Shown: positions 6,332-13,345, counted from the first letter of the stretch. The stretch is 19,990 nucleotides of DNA from JAVJUS01 sp040220455 (GCA_040220455.1 JAVJUS010000117.1:1-19990), one strand, 5' to 3'. The notes: a model not told the origin generated them from the letters alone. Program-made: numbers and translations.

Positions 6332-7837
6332 ATGACCGACAGCCGCCCCGTCTTCCTGGCGATCGATGTGGGAACGGGCAGCGTGCGCGCCGGGCTGGTC
6401 GAGGCCGACGGCACCATCGCCGCGATCGCCGCCGCCGAGCACGAGCCCGACGTGCCGGCCCCCGGCCGGTCCGAGCAGGATCCGGAGACCTGGTGGGCGG
6501 GCGCGCGCCGGACCGTCCGCGCGGTGATCGAACAGGCCCCGGACGCCGCACGCCGCCTGGCCGGCGCGGCGGTCTGCGGCCAGATGCACGGGCCGGTGGG
6601 CCTGGACGCCGACGGCGCCGTCGTCACGCCGCGGGTCCAGCTCTGGAACGACAAGCGCGGCGCCGCGATCGCCGAGACGATCAACGCCCGCGGCGACGCG
6701 GCCGAGCTCGCCGCGCGGGCGGGCAACCCGGCGAGCCCGGCCTGGATGGGCGTGAAGATCGCCTGGCTGCGCGACAACGAGCCCGAGCGCCACGCCGCCG
6801 CGCGGGTCTTCCTGACTCCGAAGGACTTCCTCAATCGCCGCCTGACCGGCGTCGCGGCCACCGACGTGTCGGAGGCCTCCGGCTCCTGGGCCATGGCGGC
6901 GGCGGGCGGCGGGTGGGACGACGACCTGATCGCGGCGCTCGGGATCGACGCCTCGGTCCTGGCGCCGATCCACGACTCCGCCGGGCCGATCGGCGCCGTG
7001 ACCGCCGAAGCGGCCGAGGCCACGGGCCTGCCGGCCGGCCTGCCCGTGGTCGCGGGCGCCGGCGACTTCCCCGCCGCCGTGCTCGGCACGGGCGTCTCGG
7101 CGACGGGCGAAGGGTTCGACGTCGGCGGCACCTCCAACATCGTCGGCGCTCTCGCCGACGCGCCGGTAACGGGCGCCGGCCTCGCCAACCTGCGCGCCGC
7201 CGGGCCCGGCTGGATCACCTTCGGCATCCTCGATTCGGGCGGCGACGCCATGCGCTGGGCCCGCCGGATCCTCGACACGCCCGAGGCCGACTGGGCGGCG
7301 ATCGAAGAGGCCGCGGCCGGGATTCCACCGGGCGCGGAGGGGCTGGTCTTCCTGCCCTGGCTGACCGGGGAGCGCGGCGCCGGCGGCGCGGCCATGCGCG
7401 GGCAGTTCTTCGGCGCGGCGACCCGCCACGGCAAGGCCCATTTCTACCGAGCCGTGATGGAGGGGGTCGCGCTGGCGTCGCGGGGCGACCTGGCGGCGAT
7501 GCGCCGGCGCGGCACACGGGTCGATCGCCTGACGGCCATCGGCGGCGGCGCCAAGGGCGCGCTCTGGCCCCGGATCAAGGCGGATGTCTACGGCCTGCCG
7601 CTGGTCGTGCCGGAAGCCGCGGAGGGCGGGCTGATCGGCTGCACGGCGCTGGCCGGGCTGGGCGTCGGGGCCTACGCCGACTCCGCGGAAGCGGTCGCCC
7701 GGCTGGTCCGCCTCGACCGCACGGTCGAGCCCGACCCGGCCCGCGCCCGCTTCTACGCCGAGCTCGCCCAGCTCTTCGACGAGATCCACGAATCCACCCG
7801 CCGCCACTGCGCCCGCCTGGCCTCGATCGGGACGTGA
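6332..7837 (+). CDS. FGGY-family carbohydrate kinase (xylulokinase-like)
   Basis: This encodes 501 residues, the usual length for the family. The N-terminal phosphate-binding loop is IDVGTGSVRAGL (11-22). GQMHG and LWNDKRG follow, which are typical of xylulokinase-type members. AGAGDFPAAVLGTG carries the probable catalytic Asp, GGTSN begins the second domain, and TGERGAGG and GGGAKGALW are the ATP-site motifs. It is a cytoplasmic ATP-dependent kinase of a keto-sugar or polyol. The substrate cannot be read from sequence. GAGGG lies 4 nt before ATG 6332. It is probably cotranscribed with the AroE-like gene 48 nt upstream. No transporter or regulator of a sugar operon lies beside it. Confidence 0.87.
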   Translation: MTDSRPVFLAIDVGTGSVRAGLVEADGTIAAIAAAEHEPDVPAPGRSEQDPETWWAGARRTVRAVIEQAPDAARRLAGAAVCGQMHGPVGLDADGAVVTPRVQLWNDKRGAAIAETINARGDAAELAARAGNPASPAWMGVKIAWLRDNEPERHAAARVFLTPKDFLNRRLTGVAATDVSEASGSWAMAAAGGGWDDDLIAALGIDASVLAPIHDSAGPIGAVTAEAAEATGLPAGLPVVAGAGDFPAAVLGTGVSATGEGFDVGGTSNIVGALADAPVTGAGLANLRAAGPGWITFGILDSGGDAMRWARRILDTPEADWAAIEEAAAGIPPGAEGLVFLPWLTGERGAGGAAMRGQFFGAATRHGKAHFYRAVMEGVALASRGDLAAMRRRGTRVDRLTAIGGGAKGALWPRIKADVYGLPLVVPEAAEGGLIGCTALAGLGVGAYADSAEAVARLVRLDRTVEPDPARARFYAELAQLFDEIHESTRRHCARLASIGT

Positions 7838-8139
7838 CGGCGGGACAGGACCTGGCCGCGCGGACGGCGGCGGCGCCCGGGCCGTTGCGCACGGCTGCGC
7901 AGTGGGCAACCCAATCCATTGACGACGGCGCGCCCGGTGTCCGGTTCGCTTCGCTCACACGACCTACGGGGGCGGGAAGATCGGCCTTCGTAGGTCGCCC
8001 ACGGCCGAGAGGCCGTGCGCGACGGCGCCGGAAGGCGGACGCGGCGAGGCCGGGCCGACCGTCTTCGGGTCGGCCCGGCCCGCTCCGCCGGCGCGCGGGG
8101 AGGAGGACGTGTCCGGCGGGGTACCGTTCGCGACGACCG
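7838..8139. other. Gene-free convergent intergenic region with four inverted repeats
   Basis: This 302-nt stretch lies between convergent genes and I see no convincing gene in it. It holds TGCGCA-CGGC-TGCGCA (7886-7901), CGACCTACG/CGTAGGTCG (7960-7997), CACGGCC-GAGA-GGCCGTG (8000-8017) and a 13-bp perfect stem (8048-8080). The arrangement looks like REP-type intergenic sequence and may terminate transcription from both sides. Confidence 0.6.
8048..8080. terminator. Strong hairpin, probable bidirectional terminator
   Basis: GGCCGGGCCGACC (8048-8060) pairs perfectly with GGTCGGCCCGGCC (8068-8080) across a 7-nt loop. It lies between the ends of the kinase gene and the YHS-protein gene. There is no T-tract, so Rho-dependent or REP-like behaviour is also possible. 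Confidence 0.5.
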
Positions 8140-8637
8140 TCAGAGGCCGTTGACCTCCGACACCGCGACGTGGTGCATCGCCGGCCACTTCGCCTCGGCC
8201 TGGGCGAGCGTGCCCTCCTTGTCTTCCTGGTACTTGGCGAAGGCCGCGGCGTTGAGGAAGACGTAGAGCTTGCCGTCGACGATGTCGGCGTAGCGCCCGC
8301 TGGCGTCGAGCTTCATGCCGATGGCGACGCCGAAGGCGCAGAAGCCGCCATATTGCGGCAGGTAGCGATCGGGATCGGCGACGAAGCGCGCCATCGTCTC
8401 CTCCGACGCGAAGTAGTAGGCCACGCCGTCATGGACGGCCGTGTACGCCGCGAGCCCGGGCGTCACCGCCAACCCGGTCGCGAGCGCCACCACGTCGTCG
8501 CCACGCAGCCCGACCGGGGCCCCGTCGACGGTGGTGCCGGTCGACACGTTGTATTCGTCGACGGCGAAGGCGGCCGGCGCGATGAACAGGACGCCGGCGA
8601 CGGTGGCAGCGGCGATGAGGGAATTGACGGTCTTCAT
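8140..8637 (-). CDS. Secreted YHS-domain protein (165 aa)
   Basis: The start is ATG at 8637, with AAAGGA about 8 nt upstream. Residues 1-25 form a Sec signal peptide cut after AAFA. The mature protein has GVAYYFASEETMARFVADPDRYLPQYGGFCAF (residues 71-102, read as several short motifs), which is the YHS pattern with a single Cys at 100. DGKLYVFLN (122-129) follows. Proteins of this kind are periplasmic and are often found beside metal or redox genes; their biochemical role is unsettled. Selenocysteine versions exist, but this one uses an ordinary Cys and no in-frame TGA. It is third in a same-strand series, 122 nt below the hydrolase gene, so it may have its own promoter as well. Confidence 0.85.
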   Translation of the reverse strand: MKTVNSLIAAATVAGVLFIAPAAFAVDEYNVSTGTTVDGAPVGLRGDDVVALATGLAVTPGLAAYTAVHDGVAYYFASEETMARFVADPDRYLPQYGGFCAFGVAIGMKLDASGRYADIVDGKLYVFLNAAAFAKYQEDKEGTLAQAEAKWPAMHHVAVSEVNGL

Positions 8638-8759
8638 GGTCTCGGTCCTTTCACGTGGGGTGCCGGTCCGATCGGGACGGCGGTGGGTGCCGCCCGGAAC
8701 GGCGGCGGGGTAGAAGGCGCTGAGAAGGGGAGCGGGAAACGTCGAGAGGCCGAGGCCGA

Positions 8760-9629
8760 TCAGCTCGCCAAGGCGGCGAACCGCTCGACCGCCTCGTCGG
8801 TCGACCATACGGCGTTGGCCATCATCCGGAAGTTGATCAGCGCGGCCAGGTAGCCGTCGCCCTCGGGCAGCTTGGCGCCCGCCGTGGCGTCGCGGACCAC
8901 CGCGACCTCGAAGCCCTGCTCCAGGAACTCGCGCATGTGGCTTTCGACGCAGAGATTGGCCGACATGCCGGCGAGCACGACCTGGTCGACCCGCAGCTTG
9001 CGCAGCTGCAGCCCCGCGTCGTTCTGCTCGGGGCCGTAGACCTTGTGCGGCGAGGCGATGATCGTGCGGCCGTCGAAGATGTAGTCCTTGTACTCGGCCA
9101 TGAAGTCGGCGCCCGAGCCGTCCAGCCCGGCGACGTCGAGCGGCCCCGGCCGGTCGAACATGCCGATCGAGTGCATCACCTTCTCCAGCGCGCCCTCGAA
9201 GGCCCAGTCGTGGTCGTGGGGGTAGTAGTAGTGCGGCGAGATCACCACCGGCATGTCGGCCGCCTTCGCGGCCCGGAACAGGCGGGTCAGGTTGTCGACG
9301 ACGCCGTGCTCGGAAACGCTCTCGCCGACCACGCCCCAGGCCACGCCTTCGGGGGCGAGGAAGTCGATCTGCGGGTCGACGACCAGGAGCGCCGACCGGC
9401 CGCGCTCCAGCGCCATGGTCGAGGGCGGCAGCGCGGGCTCCGCCGGGTCGGCGTAGGCGGCGAGGCCGGACGCCTCGGCGGGCGCGGCCGGCATGGCCAT
9501 CGTCGCGGCGCCGGCGACGGCCGCCGCGGCGGCGGCGCTCGCCGCGCCGATGGTCCGGAAGTCCCGGCGGTCGAGCCTCTTGCCGTGGTCGTGGCCGTGG
9601 TCATGGTCATGGTGCTTGCAGTCGGACAT
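8760..9629 (-). CDS. Tat-exported cysteine hydrolase, isochorismatase family, with His-rich N-terminus (289 aa)
   Basis: The start is ATG at 9629, with AAGGAG 7 nt upstream. The frame extends upstream without a stop, but the added part does not resemble the family. The N-terminus is MSDCKHHDHDHGHDHG, followed by a twin-arginine motif DRRDFRTIG (RR at 21-22), an Ala-rich core and a likely cleavage near residue 53. The catalytic domain begins SALLVVDPQIDF, which carries the family Asp. The catalytic Lys lies probably in SPHKVYG, and the nucleophile is the Cys in VLAGMSANLCVESH. Such enzymes hydrolyse amides, ureides or isochorismate-like ethers; the substrate here is unknown. Export is unusual for this mostly cytoplasmic family. 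It follows the DUF1348 gene by 86 nt and is predicted to be under the divergent TetR regulator. Confidence 0.88.
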   Translation of the reverse strand: MSDCKHHDHDHGHDHGKRLDRRDFRTIGAASAAAAAAVAGAATMAMPAAPAEASGLAAYADPAEPALPPSTMALERGRSALLVVDPQIDFLAPEGVAWGVVGESVSEHGVVDNLTRLFRAAKAADMPVVISPHYYYPHDHDWAFEGALEKVMHSIGMFDRPGPLDVAGLDGSGADFMAEYKDYIFDGRTIIASPHKVYGPEQNDAGLQLRKLRVDQVVLAGMSANLCVESHMREFLEQGFEVAVVRDATAGAKLPEGDGYLAALINFRMMANAVWSTDEAVERFAALAS

Positions 9630-9694
9630 CTCGTGTCTCCTTCGGGTGTGTTGGGCACGCGGCCGTGGGTGTGGGTCGGGGGTGGATCGAGGGC

Positions 9695-9710
9695 CGGTCG
9701 CCGGCGACCG
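9695..9710. promoter_or_regulatory. 16-bp perfect palindrome below the DUF1348 gene
   Basis: CGGTCGCCGGCGACCG lies 5 nt past the stop codon of the DUF1348 gene, in the gap before the hydrolase gene. It could be an attenuating hairpin or mRNA-stabilising element setting relative expression, or a protein-binding dyad. No T-tract follows. Confidence 0.4.
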
Positions 9711-9715
9711 CCGGC

Positions 9716-10180
9716 TCAGAGCCCGAGCTCGGAGAGGCCCGGATGGCCGTCCGGCCGGGGCCCGAGCGGCCAGTGGAAGAGCCGCTCGGCCTCGGTGATG
9801 GGCAGGTCGTTGATCGAGGCGCGGCGCACCGCCATCAGCCCGTCCGGCGCGAATTCCCAGTTCTCGTTGCCGTAGGCGCGGAACCAGGTTCCGTCGGGAC
9901 GCCGCGCCTCGTAGGCGAAGCGCACCGCGATGCGCGCGCCGTCGAAGCTCCAGAGCTCCTTGATCAGGCGGTAGTCGCGTTCGGCCTGCCACTTGCGGGT
10001 CAGGAAGGCCTCGACCTCGGCGCGGCCGTGGAGGAACGCGACCCGGTTCCGCCAGTCGGTATCGGGCGTGTAGGCGGCGGCGACCTTGGCCGGATCCCGG
10101 CTGTTCCAGGCATCCTCGGCGGCGCGGACTTTCTGGACGGCGGCCGTCGCGTCGAAGGGAGGCAGCGGGGGGCGGGACAT
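9716..10180 (-). CDS. DUF1348 / NTF2-like family protein (154 aa)
   Basis: The start is ATG at 10180, with GGAG 6 nt upstream. An in-frame TTG exists at 10192 but has no better ribosome site. The protein starts MSRPPLPPF. It contains the family motifs KVRAAEDAWNSRDP, AYTPDTDWRNR, FLTRKW, YRLIKELWSF, YGNENWEF, ASINDLP and HWPLG...HPGLSELGL, so it matches DUF1348 along its whole length. The family has a SnoaL/NTF2-type cone fold with a central pocket and is often carried beside TetR-type regulators and detoxification enzymes. No catalytic reaction is established. There is no signal peptide, so it is cytoplasmic. It is the first gene of the divergent unit facing the TetR gene, with two predicted operators immediately upstream. 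Confidence 0.92.
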   Translation of the reverse strand: MSRPPLPPFDATAAVQKVRAAEDAWNSRDPAKVAAAYTPDTDWRNRVAFLHGRAEVEAFLTRKWQAERDYRLIKELWSFDGARIAVRFAYEARRPDGTWFRAYGNENWEFAPDGLMAVRRASINDLPITEAERLFHWPLGPRPDGHPGLSELGL

Positions 10181-10194
10181 CGGGCGCTCCAATC

Positions 10195-10210
10195 TGTACT
10201 GATCTGTTCA
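10195..10210. promoter_or_regulatory. Predicted TetR operator O1
   Basis: TGTACTGATCTGTTCA is an imperfect dyad centred on GATC, 15 nt before the ATG of the DUF1348 gene and just upstream of its ribosome-binding site. It fits the consensus TGNACYGATCNGTYCA formed with the two other copies. Confidence 0.65.
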
Positions 10211-10227
10211 CCTTGTGACCCTATGAG

Positions 10228-10243
10228 TGGACCGATCAGTTCA
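10228..10243. promoter_or_regulatory. Predicted TetR operator O2
   Basis: TGGACCGATCAGTTCA is a copy of the same dyad. Its centre is 33 bp from O1, about three helical turns. A possible minus-strand -35 (TTGCCA, 10247-10252) lies directly beside it. Binding here would cover the promoter spacer. Confidence 0.65.
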
Positions 10244-10332
10244 TATTGGCAAGCGGATTTTTCGCGAGGCCACTTCTCTAACCGCTACGGTCTCAGTCAA
10301 CTCTATGATTTTTATAAAGAAAAAATTTGCCC

Positions 10333-10361
10333 TTGCCGGAGTTCAAGCCCGCATTCATATA
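10333..10361 (+). promoter_or_regulatory. Possible promoter of the tetR-like gene
   Basis: TTGCCG (10333-10338), a 17-nt spacer and CATATA (10356-10361) lie in an AT-rich stretch that also includes TTTTTATAAAGAAAAAATTT at about 10308-10328. Operator O3 overlaps the -10, which fits autorepression. Confidence 0.45.
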
Positions 10362-10373
10362 CCGATCAGTCCA
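10358..10373. promoter_or_regulatory. Predicted TetR operator O3
   Basis: TATACCGATCAGTCCA shares the exact 10-mer ACCGATCAGT with O2. It lies 30 nt before the ATG of the regulator gene and overlaps its likely -10. Confidence 0.65.
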
Positions 10374-10402
10374 GTTCAGGACGAACCGGTCATGGAGCGA
10401 GC

Positions 10403-11011
10403 ATGCGTGCCAGCAAGCGGGACGAGGTGGTCCGGAAGGCGTTGACGGTCTTCTACCGCGACGGCTTCCACGCCACGGGCATGGACCAGTTGTCCGCCGA
10501 GTCCGGGATCTCGAAGACCACGATGTTCAAGCACTTCCGCACCAAGGAGGATCTGATCCTCGCGGTGCTGAGGCTGCGCGACGACGACTTCCGCAACTGG
10601 CTGTTCCGGCGGATGGCCAAGGCGGGCGCGCCGCGCGACCAGCTCGCGGCGATGTTCGACGCGCTCGCCGAGTGGTTCGACTCACCGACCTTCCGGTCGT
10701 GCATGTTCATCAAGGCGGCCTCGGAATACCCCGATCCCGGCCACCCGATTCACGCCCAGTCGGCCGAGCACAAGCGCCTGTTGTTCCTGGGCGTGCGGGA
10801 TCTCGCGGCCGAGGCCGGGGCGCCGGATCCGGCCGGCCTGGCACGGGCGCTCCTCCTGCTCAAGGAAGGCGCCATCGTCACCGCGCATCTGGGCCACGAG
10901 GCCGATCCCGCCGGCGACGCCAAGCGGGTCGCCGAGGGCCTGCTGGCATCCCTGCCCGACCGCGCTCGCGCCCCGAGGGAGGCCGCCGCCGCCGACGGCG
11001 AAGCCCGGTGA
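10403..11011 (+). CDS. TetR/AcrR-family transcriptional regulator (202 aa)
   Basis: The start is ATG at 10403, with GGAG 5 nt upstream. The frame is open further upstream across the intergenic region, but the family alignment begins here. The N-terminal DNA-binding domain shows VVRKALTVFYRDGFHATGMD and the helix-turn-helix LSAESGISKTTMFKHFRTKE (residues 30-49). The C-terminal ligand domain includes LAEWFDSPTFRSCMFIKA and HKRLLFLGVRDLAAEAG, and resembles the AcrR/NemR-like group. It probably binds the three GATC-centred dyads in the divergent region and represses itself and the DUF1348-hydrolase-YHS genes until a small ligand, perhaps a substrate of the hydrolase, binds. The ligand is not inferable. 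Confidence 0.92.
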   Translation: MRASKRDEVVRKALTVFYRDGFHATGMDQLSAESGISKTTMFKHFRTKEDLILAVLRLRDDDFRNWLFRRMAKAGAPRDQLAAMFDALAEWFDSPTFRSCMFIKAASEYPDPGHPIHAQSAEHKRLLFLGVRDLAAEAGAPDPAGLARALLLLKEGAIVTAHLGHEADPAGDAKRVAEGLLASLPDRARAPREAAAADGEAR

Positions 11012-11021
11012 GCCTGCCGGC

Positions 11022-11224
11022 CTAGGGCAATTCCCGAACTGATTGAATCATCAGTTCGGGAATTGCCCAATCTTCAACAACCTAGAGCATCTTATCTGCG
11101 CCCCTCCGGGCGCAGGATGCTCTAGGGCAATTCCCGAACTGATTGAATCATCAGTTCGGGAATTGCCCTATCTTCAACAACCTAGAGCATCCTATCTGCG
11201 CCCCTCCGGGTGCAGGATGCTCTA
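11022..11224. repeat. Two tandem 100-bp copies of a double-hairpin intergenic repeat
   Basis: Copy 1 (11022-11121) and copy 2 (11122-11221) differ at three positions (11069/11169, 11092/11192, 11111/11211). Each copy has hairpin A, a 19-bp perfect stem GGGCAATTCCCGAACTGAT with a 6-nt loop (11025-11068; 11125-11168). Each also has hairpin B, CTAGAGCATC + CTGCGCCC paired with its complement around CTCC, with a 4-nt bulge (11082-11125 in copy 1). Hairpin B resembles the AGAGCAT-type intergenic repeats known in alphaproteobacteria. The last bases of copy 2 supply the TAG stop of the minus-strand dehydrogenase gene. Confidence 0.9.
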
Positions 11225-12355
11225 CCCGTACGCCTCGGCCAGCATCGCGCGGTAGGCGGCGGCGTCGACCGGCCGGGGGTTGGTAGCCGTGCAGTGGTCC
11301 GTCATCGCCGCCTCCGCGACGGCGTCGAGGCAGGGCGCCGGCACGCCCATCGCCGACAGCGTGGTCGGCAGGCCGAGCCGCGCGGTCATCGACTCCACGG
11401 CCTCGGCCGGGTCGCCGCCGGACGGCAGGCCCATGGCGGCGGCGAGCCGGGCGGTCTTGTCGCCGACGGCCGGGGCGTTGTAGCGCAGCACCGCGGGCAG
11501 CAGGACGGCGTTGAGCGTGCCGTGATGGAGCACCGGCTCGGCGAGCGCCCCCAGCGGATGGCTCAGCGCGTGGACCGCGCCAAGCCCCTTTTGAAAGGCC
11601 ATCGCGCCCTCAAGCGCGGCCATCATCATCTGCCAGCGCGCCTCCCGGTCGCCGCCGTCGGCCACGGCGCGGCCGACATGGGCCCAGCCCCGCGCCACGG
11701 CGTCGAGCGCGATCGCCTCGGCCGGCGGATTGACCGTGGGCGACAGGAAGGTCTCGATGCCGTGGGCGATGGCGTCCATGCCCGTGCCCGCCGTCACGCC
11801 CGGCGGCAGGCCGTGGGTCAGCTCCGGATCGCACAGGGCGCAGGTCGGGATCAGATGCTGGCTGATCAGCGCGCGCTTGGCCCCGTCGTCGAGGACGATC
11901 AGCGCGGCGCGGCCGACCTCCGCCCCCGTGCCCGCGGTCGTCGGCACGGCGATCATGCCCGGCAGGTCGGCCCGGATGCGCGCCGCGCCGCCGGCCGTCA
12001 CGACGTAGTCGGCGAGCGGACCGTCATGGGTCGCCATCAGCCGGACCGCCTTGCCCAGGTCGATCGCCGAGCCGCCGCCCAGCGCGATCACGCCGTCGCA
12101 CGCCCCCTCCCGCCAGGCCACGAGCGCCGCGCGGGCCGAGGCCTCGGTGGGGTTGGCGGGCGTCTCGGCGAAGACCCGGGCGAGCGAGGGATCCGGCAGC
12201 CGGTCGACCAGCCGGTCCAGCAGGCCGGCGGCGACCACGCCCGGATCGGTGACGACCAGCGGCCGGGCGATTCCGGCGCCGGCCATCTCCGCCCCGATGC
12301 CGCCCAGCGCGCCGTCGTCGAACACGATGCGGGTGAGGTAGGTGATGATCGCCAT
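11222..12355 (-). CDS. Iron-containing alcohol dehydrogenase (377 aa)
   Basis: The start is ATG at 12355, with GGAG 6 nt upstream. The frame is open further upstream into ispE, but that part is a shadow. The NAD-binding half has GVIALGGGSAIDLGKA (GGGS at 93-96) and MIAVPTTAGTGAEV (134-147). The metal site is D194 and H198 in GMDAIAHGIE, H262 in AVHALSH and H278 in HHGTLNAVLLP, matching the ligand set of Fe-dependent group III alcohol dehydrogenases such as FucO. It catalyses NAD(P)-dependent interconversion of an alcohol or hydroxy acid and an aldehyde; substrate unknown. The gene is 95 nt below ispE on the same strand. Its TAG stop lies in the flanking repeat, so the original C-terminus may have been altered by repeat insertion. 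Confidence 0.9.
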   Translation of the reverse strand: MAIITYLTRIVFDDGALGGIGAEMAGAGIARPLVVTDPGVVAAGLLDRLVDRLPDPSLARVFAETPANPTEASARAALVAWREGACDGVIALGGGSAIDLGKAVRLMATHDGPLADYVVTAGGAARIRADLPGMIAVPTTAGTGAEVGRAALIVLDDGAKRALISQHLIPTCALCDPELTHGLPPGVTAGTGMDAIAHGIETFLSPTVNPPAEAIALDAVARGWAHVGRAVADGGDREARWQMMMAALEGAMAFQKGLGAVHALSHPLGALAEPVLHHGTLNAVLLPAVLRYNAPAVGDKTARLAAAMGLPSGGDPAEAVESMTARLGLPTTLSAMGVPAPCLDAVAEAAMTDHCTATNPRPVDAAAYRAMLAEAYG

Positions 12356-12450
12356 GAACCGCTCCGGCGTCTCGTTCAAGCGCGCATTGTCGCGGCGTCG
12401 GGCGGGCGTGGGCAAGCGGCGCGCGCCGATTCTCGCGCCGAGAGACGGTT

Positions 12451-13338
12451 TCAGAGCAGCCGCGCGGGCGCCACCCACCAGTCGGGATGGACCGCGACGA
12501 GGGACGCGGCCGCCGCCTCGGCCTCCCCGGGCGTGGCGAAGAGCCCGAAGCAGGTCGCCCCGCTGCCTGACAGCCGGGCGAGCAGGCAGCCATCGATCCC
12601 CGCCAGGGCGGCGAGCACGGTGTCGATCGCCGGCTCGACGCCCCGGGCGGGCGCGGCCAGCCCGTTCTCCCGCTCGGCCAGCAGGGCGGCGAGCGCGCCC
12701 GGGCCGTCCGGCGTGCCGGCGAACCGGGCGGCGGGGCGGAACGGACCGGTCCGCGCCTTGAAGACCGCGGGCGTCGGCACCGGGCGGCGCGGATTGACCA
12801 GCACCAGCGGCGTGCCCGTCAGCTCGGGGCCGGGATCGATCGCTTCCCCGATGCCGCCGACGAAGGCGGTCCGCCGGGCGAGGCAGACCGGCACGTCGGC
12901 GCCCAGCCCGGCCGCCGCGTCGACCAGCGCCGGGTCGTCGGGGGCGAGACCCCACAGCCGGGCGAGCGCGCGGATCACCGCCGCCGCGTCGGCCGAGCCG
13001 CCGCCGATGCCGGCCGCCACCGGCAGGCGCTTGTCCAGATGCACGGCGACCTCGGCCCGCCGGCCGGTCGCGCGCTCGGCCGCTGCCACGGCGCGCAGGC
13101 ACAGATCCTCGGCACCCGCCGCCGGCAGGTCGCCGGCGAAGGGACCGGTGCGGGTCAGCGACGGCGCCGTGCCGGGGGTCGGCGTCACGGTCACGACGTC
13201 GCCCGCCTCGGCGAAGGCGATCAGGCTGTCGAGCAGGTGATAGCCGTCGTCCCGGCGACCGGTGACGTGGAGGTAGAGATTGACCTTGGCCGGCGCGGGC
13301 TCGGTGATGGGACCGGCCGACGGCTTCGAGGACGCCAC
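12451..13338 (-). CDS. ispE: 4-diphosphocytidyl-2-C-methyl-D-erythritol kinase
   Basis: IspE phosphorylates CDP-ME at the 2-hydroxyl in the MEP pathway to isopentenyl diphosphate. The 295-residue protein shows the GHMP-kinase signature set: PAKVNLYLHVTGRRDDGYH (catalytic-site K18), the glycine-rich ATP loop PVAAGIGGGSADAAA (106-120), GADVPVCL with the catalytic Asp D148, and LSGSGATCFGLF near the C-terminus. The start is GTG at 13338, 7 nt after the TAG of the TPR gene, with AGG 6 nt upstream. The close spacing means cotranscription. The position after an exported TPR gene recalls the lolB-ispE pair of gammaproteobacteria. Confidence 0.96.
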   Translation of the reverse strand: MASSKPSAGPITEPAPAKVNLYLHVTGRRDDGYHLLDSLIAFAEAGDVVTVTPTPGTAPSLTRTGPFAGDLPAAGAEDLCLRAVAAAERATGRRAEVAVHLDKRLPVAAGIGGGSADAAAVIRALARLWGLAPDDPALVDAAAGLGADVPVCLARRTAFVGGIGEAIDPGPELTGTPLVLVNPRRPVPTPAVFKARTGPFRPAARFAGTPDGPGALAALLAERENGLAAPARGVEPAIDTVLAALAGIDGCLLARLSGSGATCFGLFATPGEAEAAAASLVAVHPDWWVAPARLL

Positions 13339-13345
13339 GGCGGGC

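Noticed and set aside
5159..7909. 916-codon open frame opposite the AroE-like and kinase genes
   Set aside because: It covers two well-recognised genes on the other strand, shows low-complexity Arg/Gly/Ala content and has no motif.
8140..8637. Selenoprotein reading of the YHS-domain protein
   Set aside because: The YHS cysteine is an ordinary Cys codon and there is no in-frame TGA before the natural stop.
6493..8853. 786-codon plus-strand frame across the kinase, the intergenic gap and the YHS gene
   Set aside because: It is an Arg/Gly-rich frame-shifted reading of the kinase that runs through a hairpin-rich spacer and antisense to the YHS gene.
9563..9629. Homology between the His/Asp tract of the hydrolase and that of the giant pseudopilin
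   Set aside because: Both are low-complexity tracts in unrelated proteins. Similar codons are expected from composition alone.
8760..10211. A single long minus-strand frame joining the hydrolase with the DUF1348 region
   Set aside because: The part upstream of 9629 is an out-of-frame shadow of the DUF1348 gene. The hydrolase has its own strong AAGGAG site and Tat signal at 9629.
11022..11224. CRISPR-like array or attachment site
   Set aside because: There are only two long units with internal dyads, no spacers of regular unique sequence, and no cas, integrase or tRNA gene nearby.
11222..13102. A 626-codon frame suggesting an IspE-dehydrogenase fusion
   Set aside because: The upstream half is a wrong-frame reading of ispE. 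The dehydrogenase begins at ATG 12355 with its own ribosome site.
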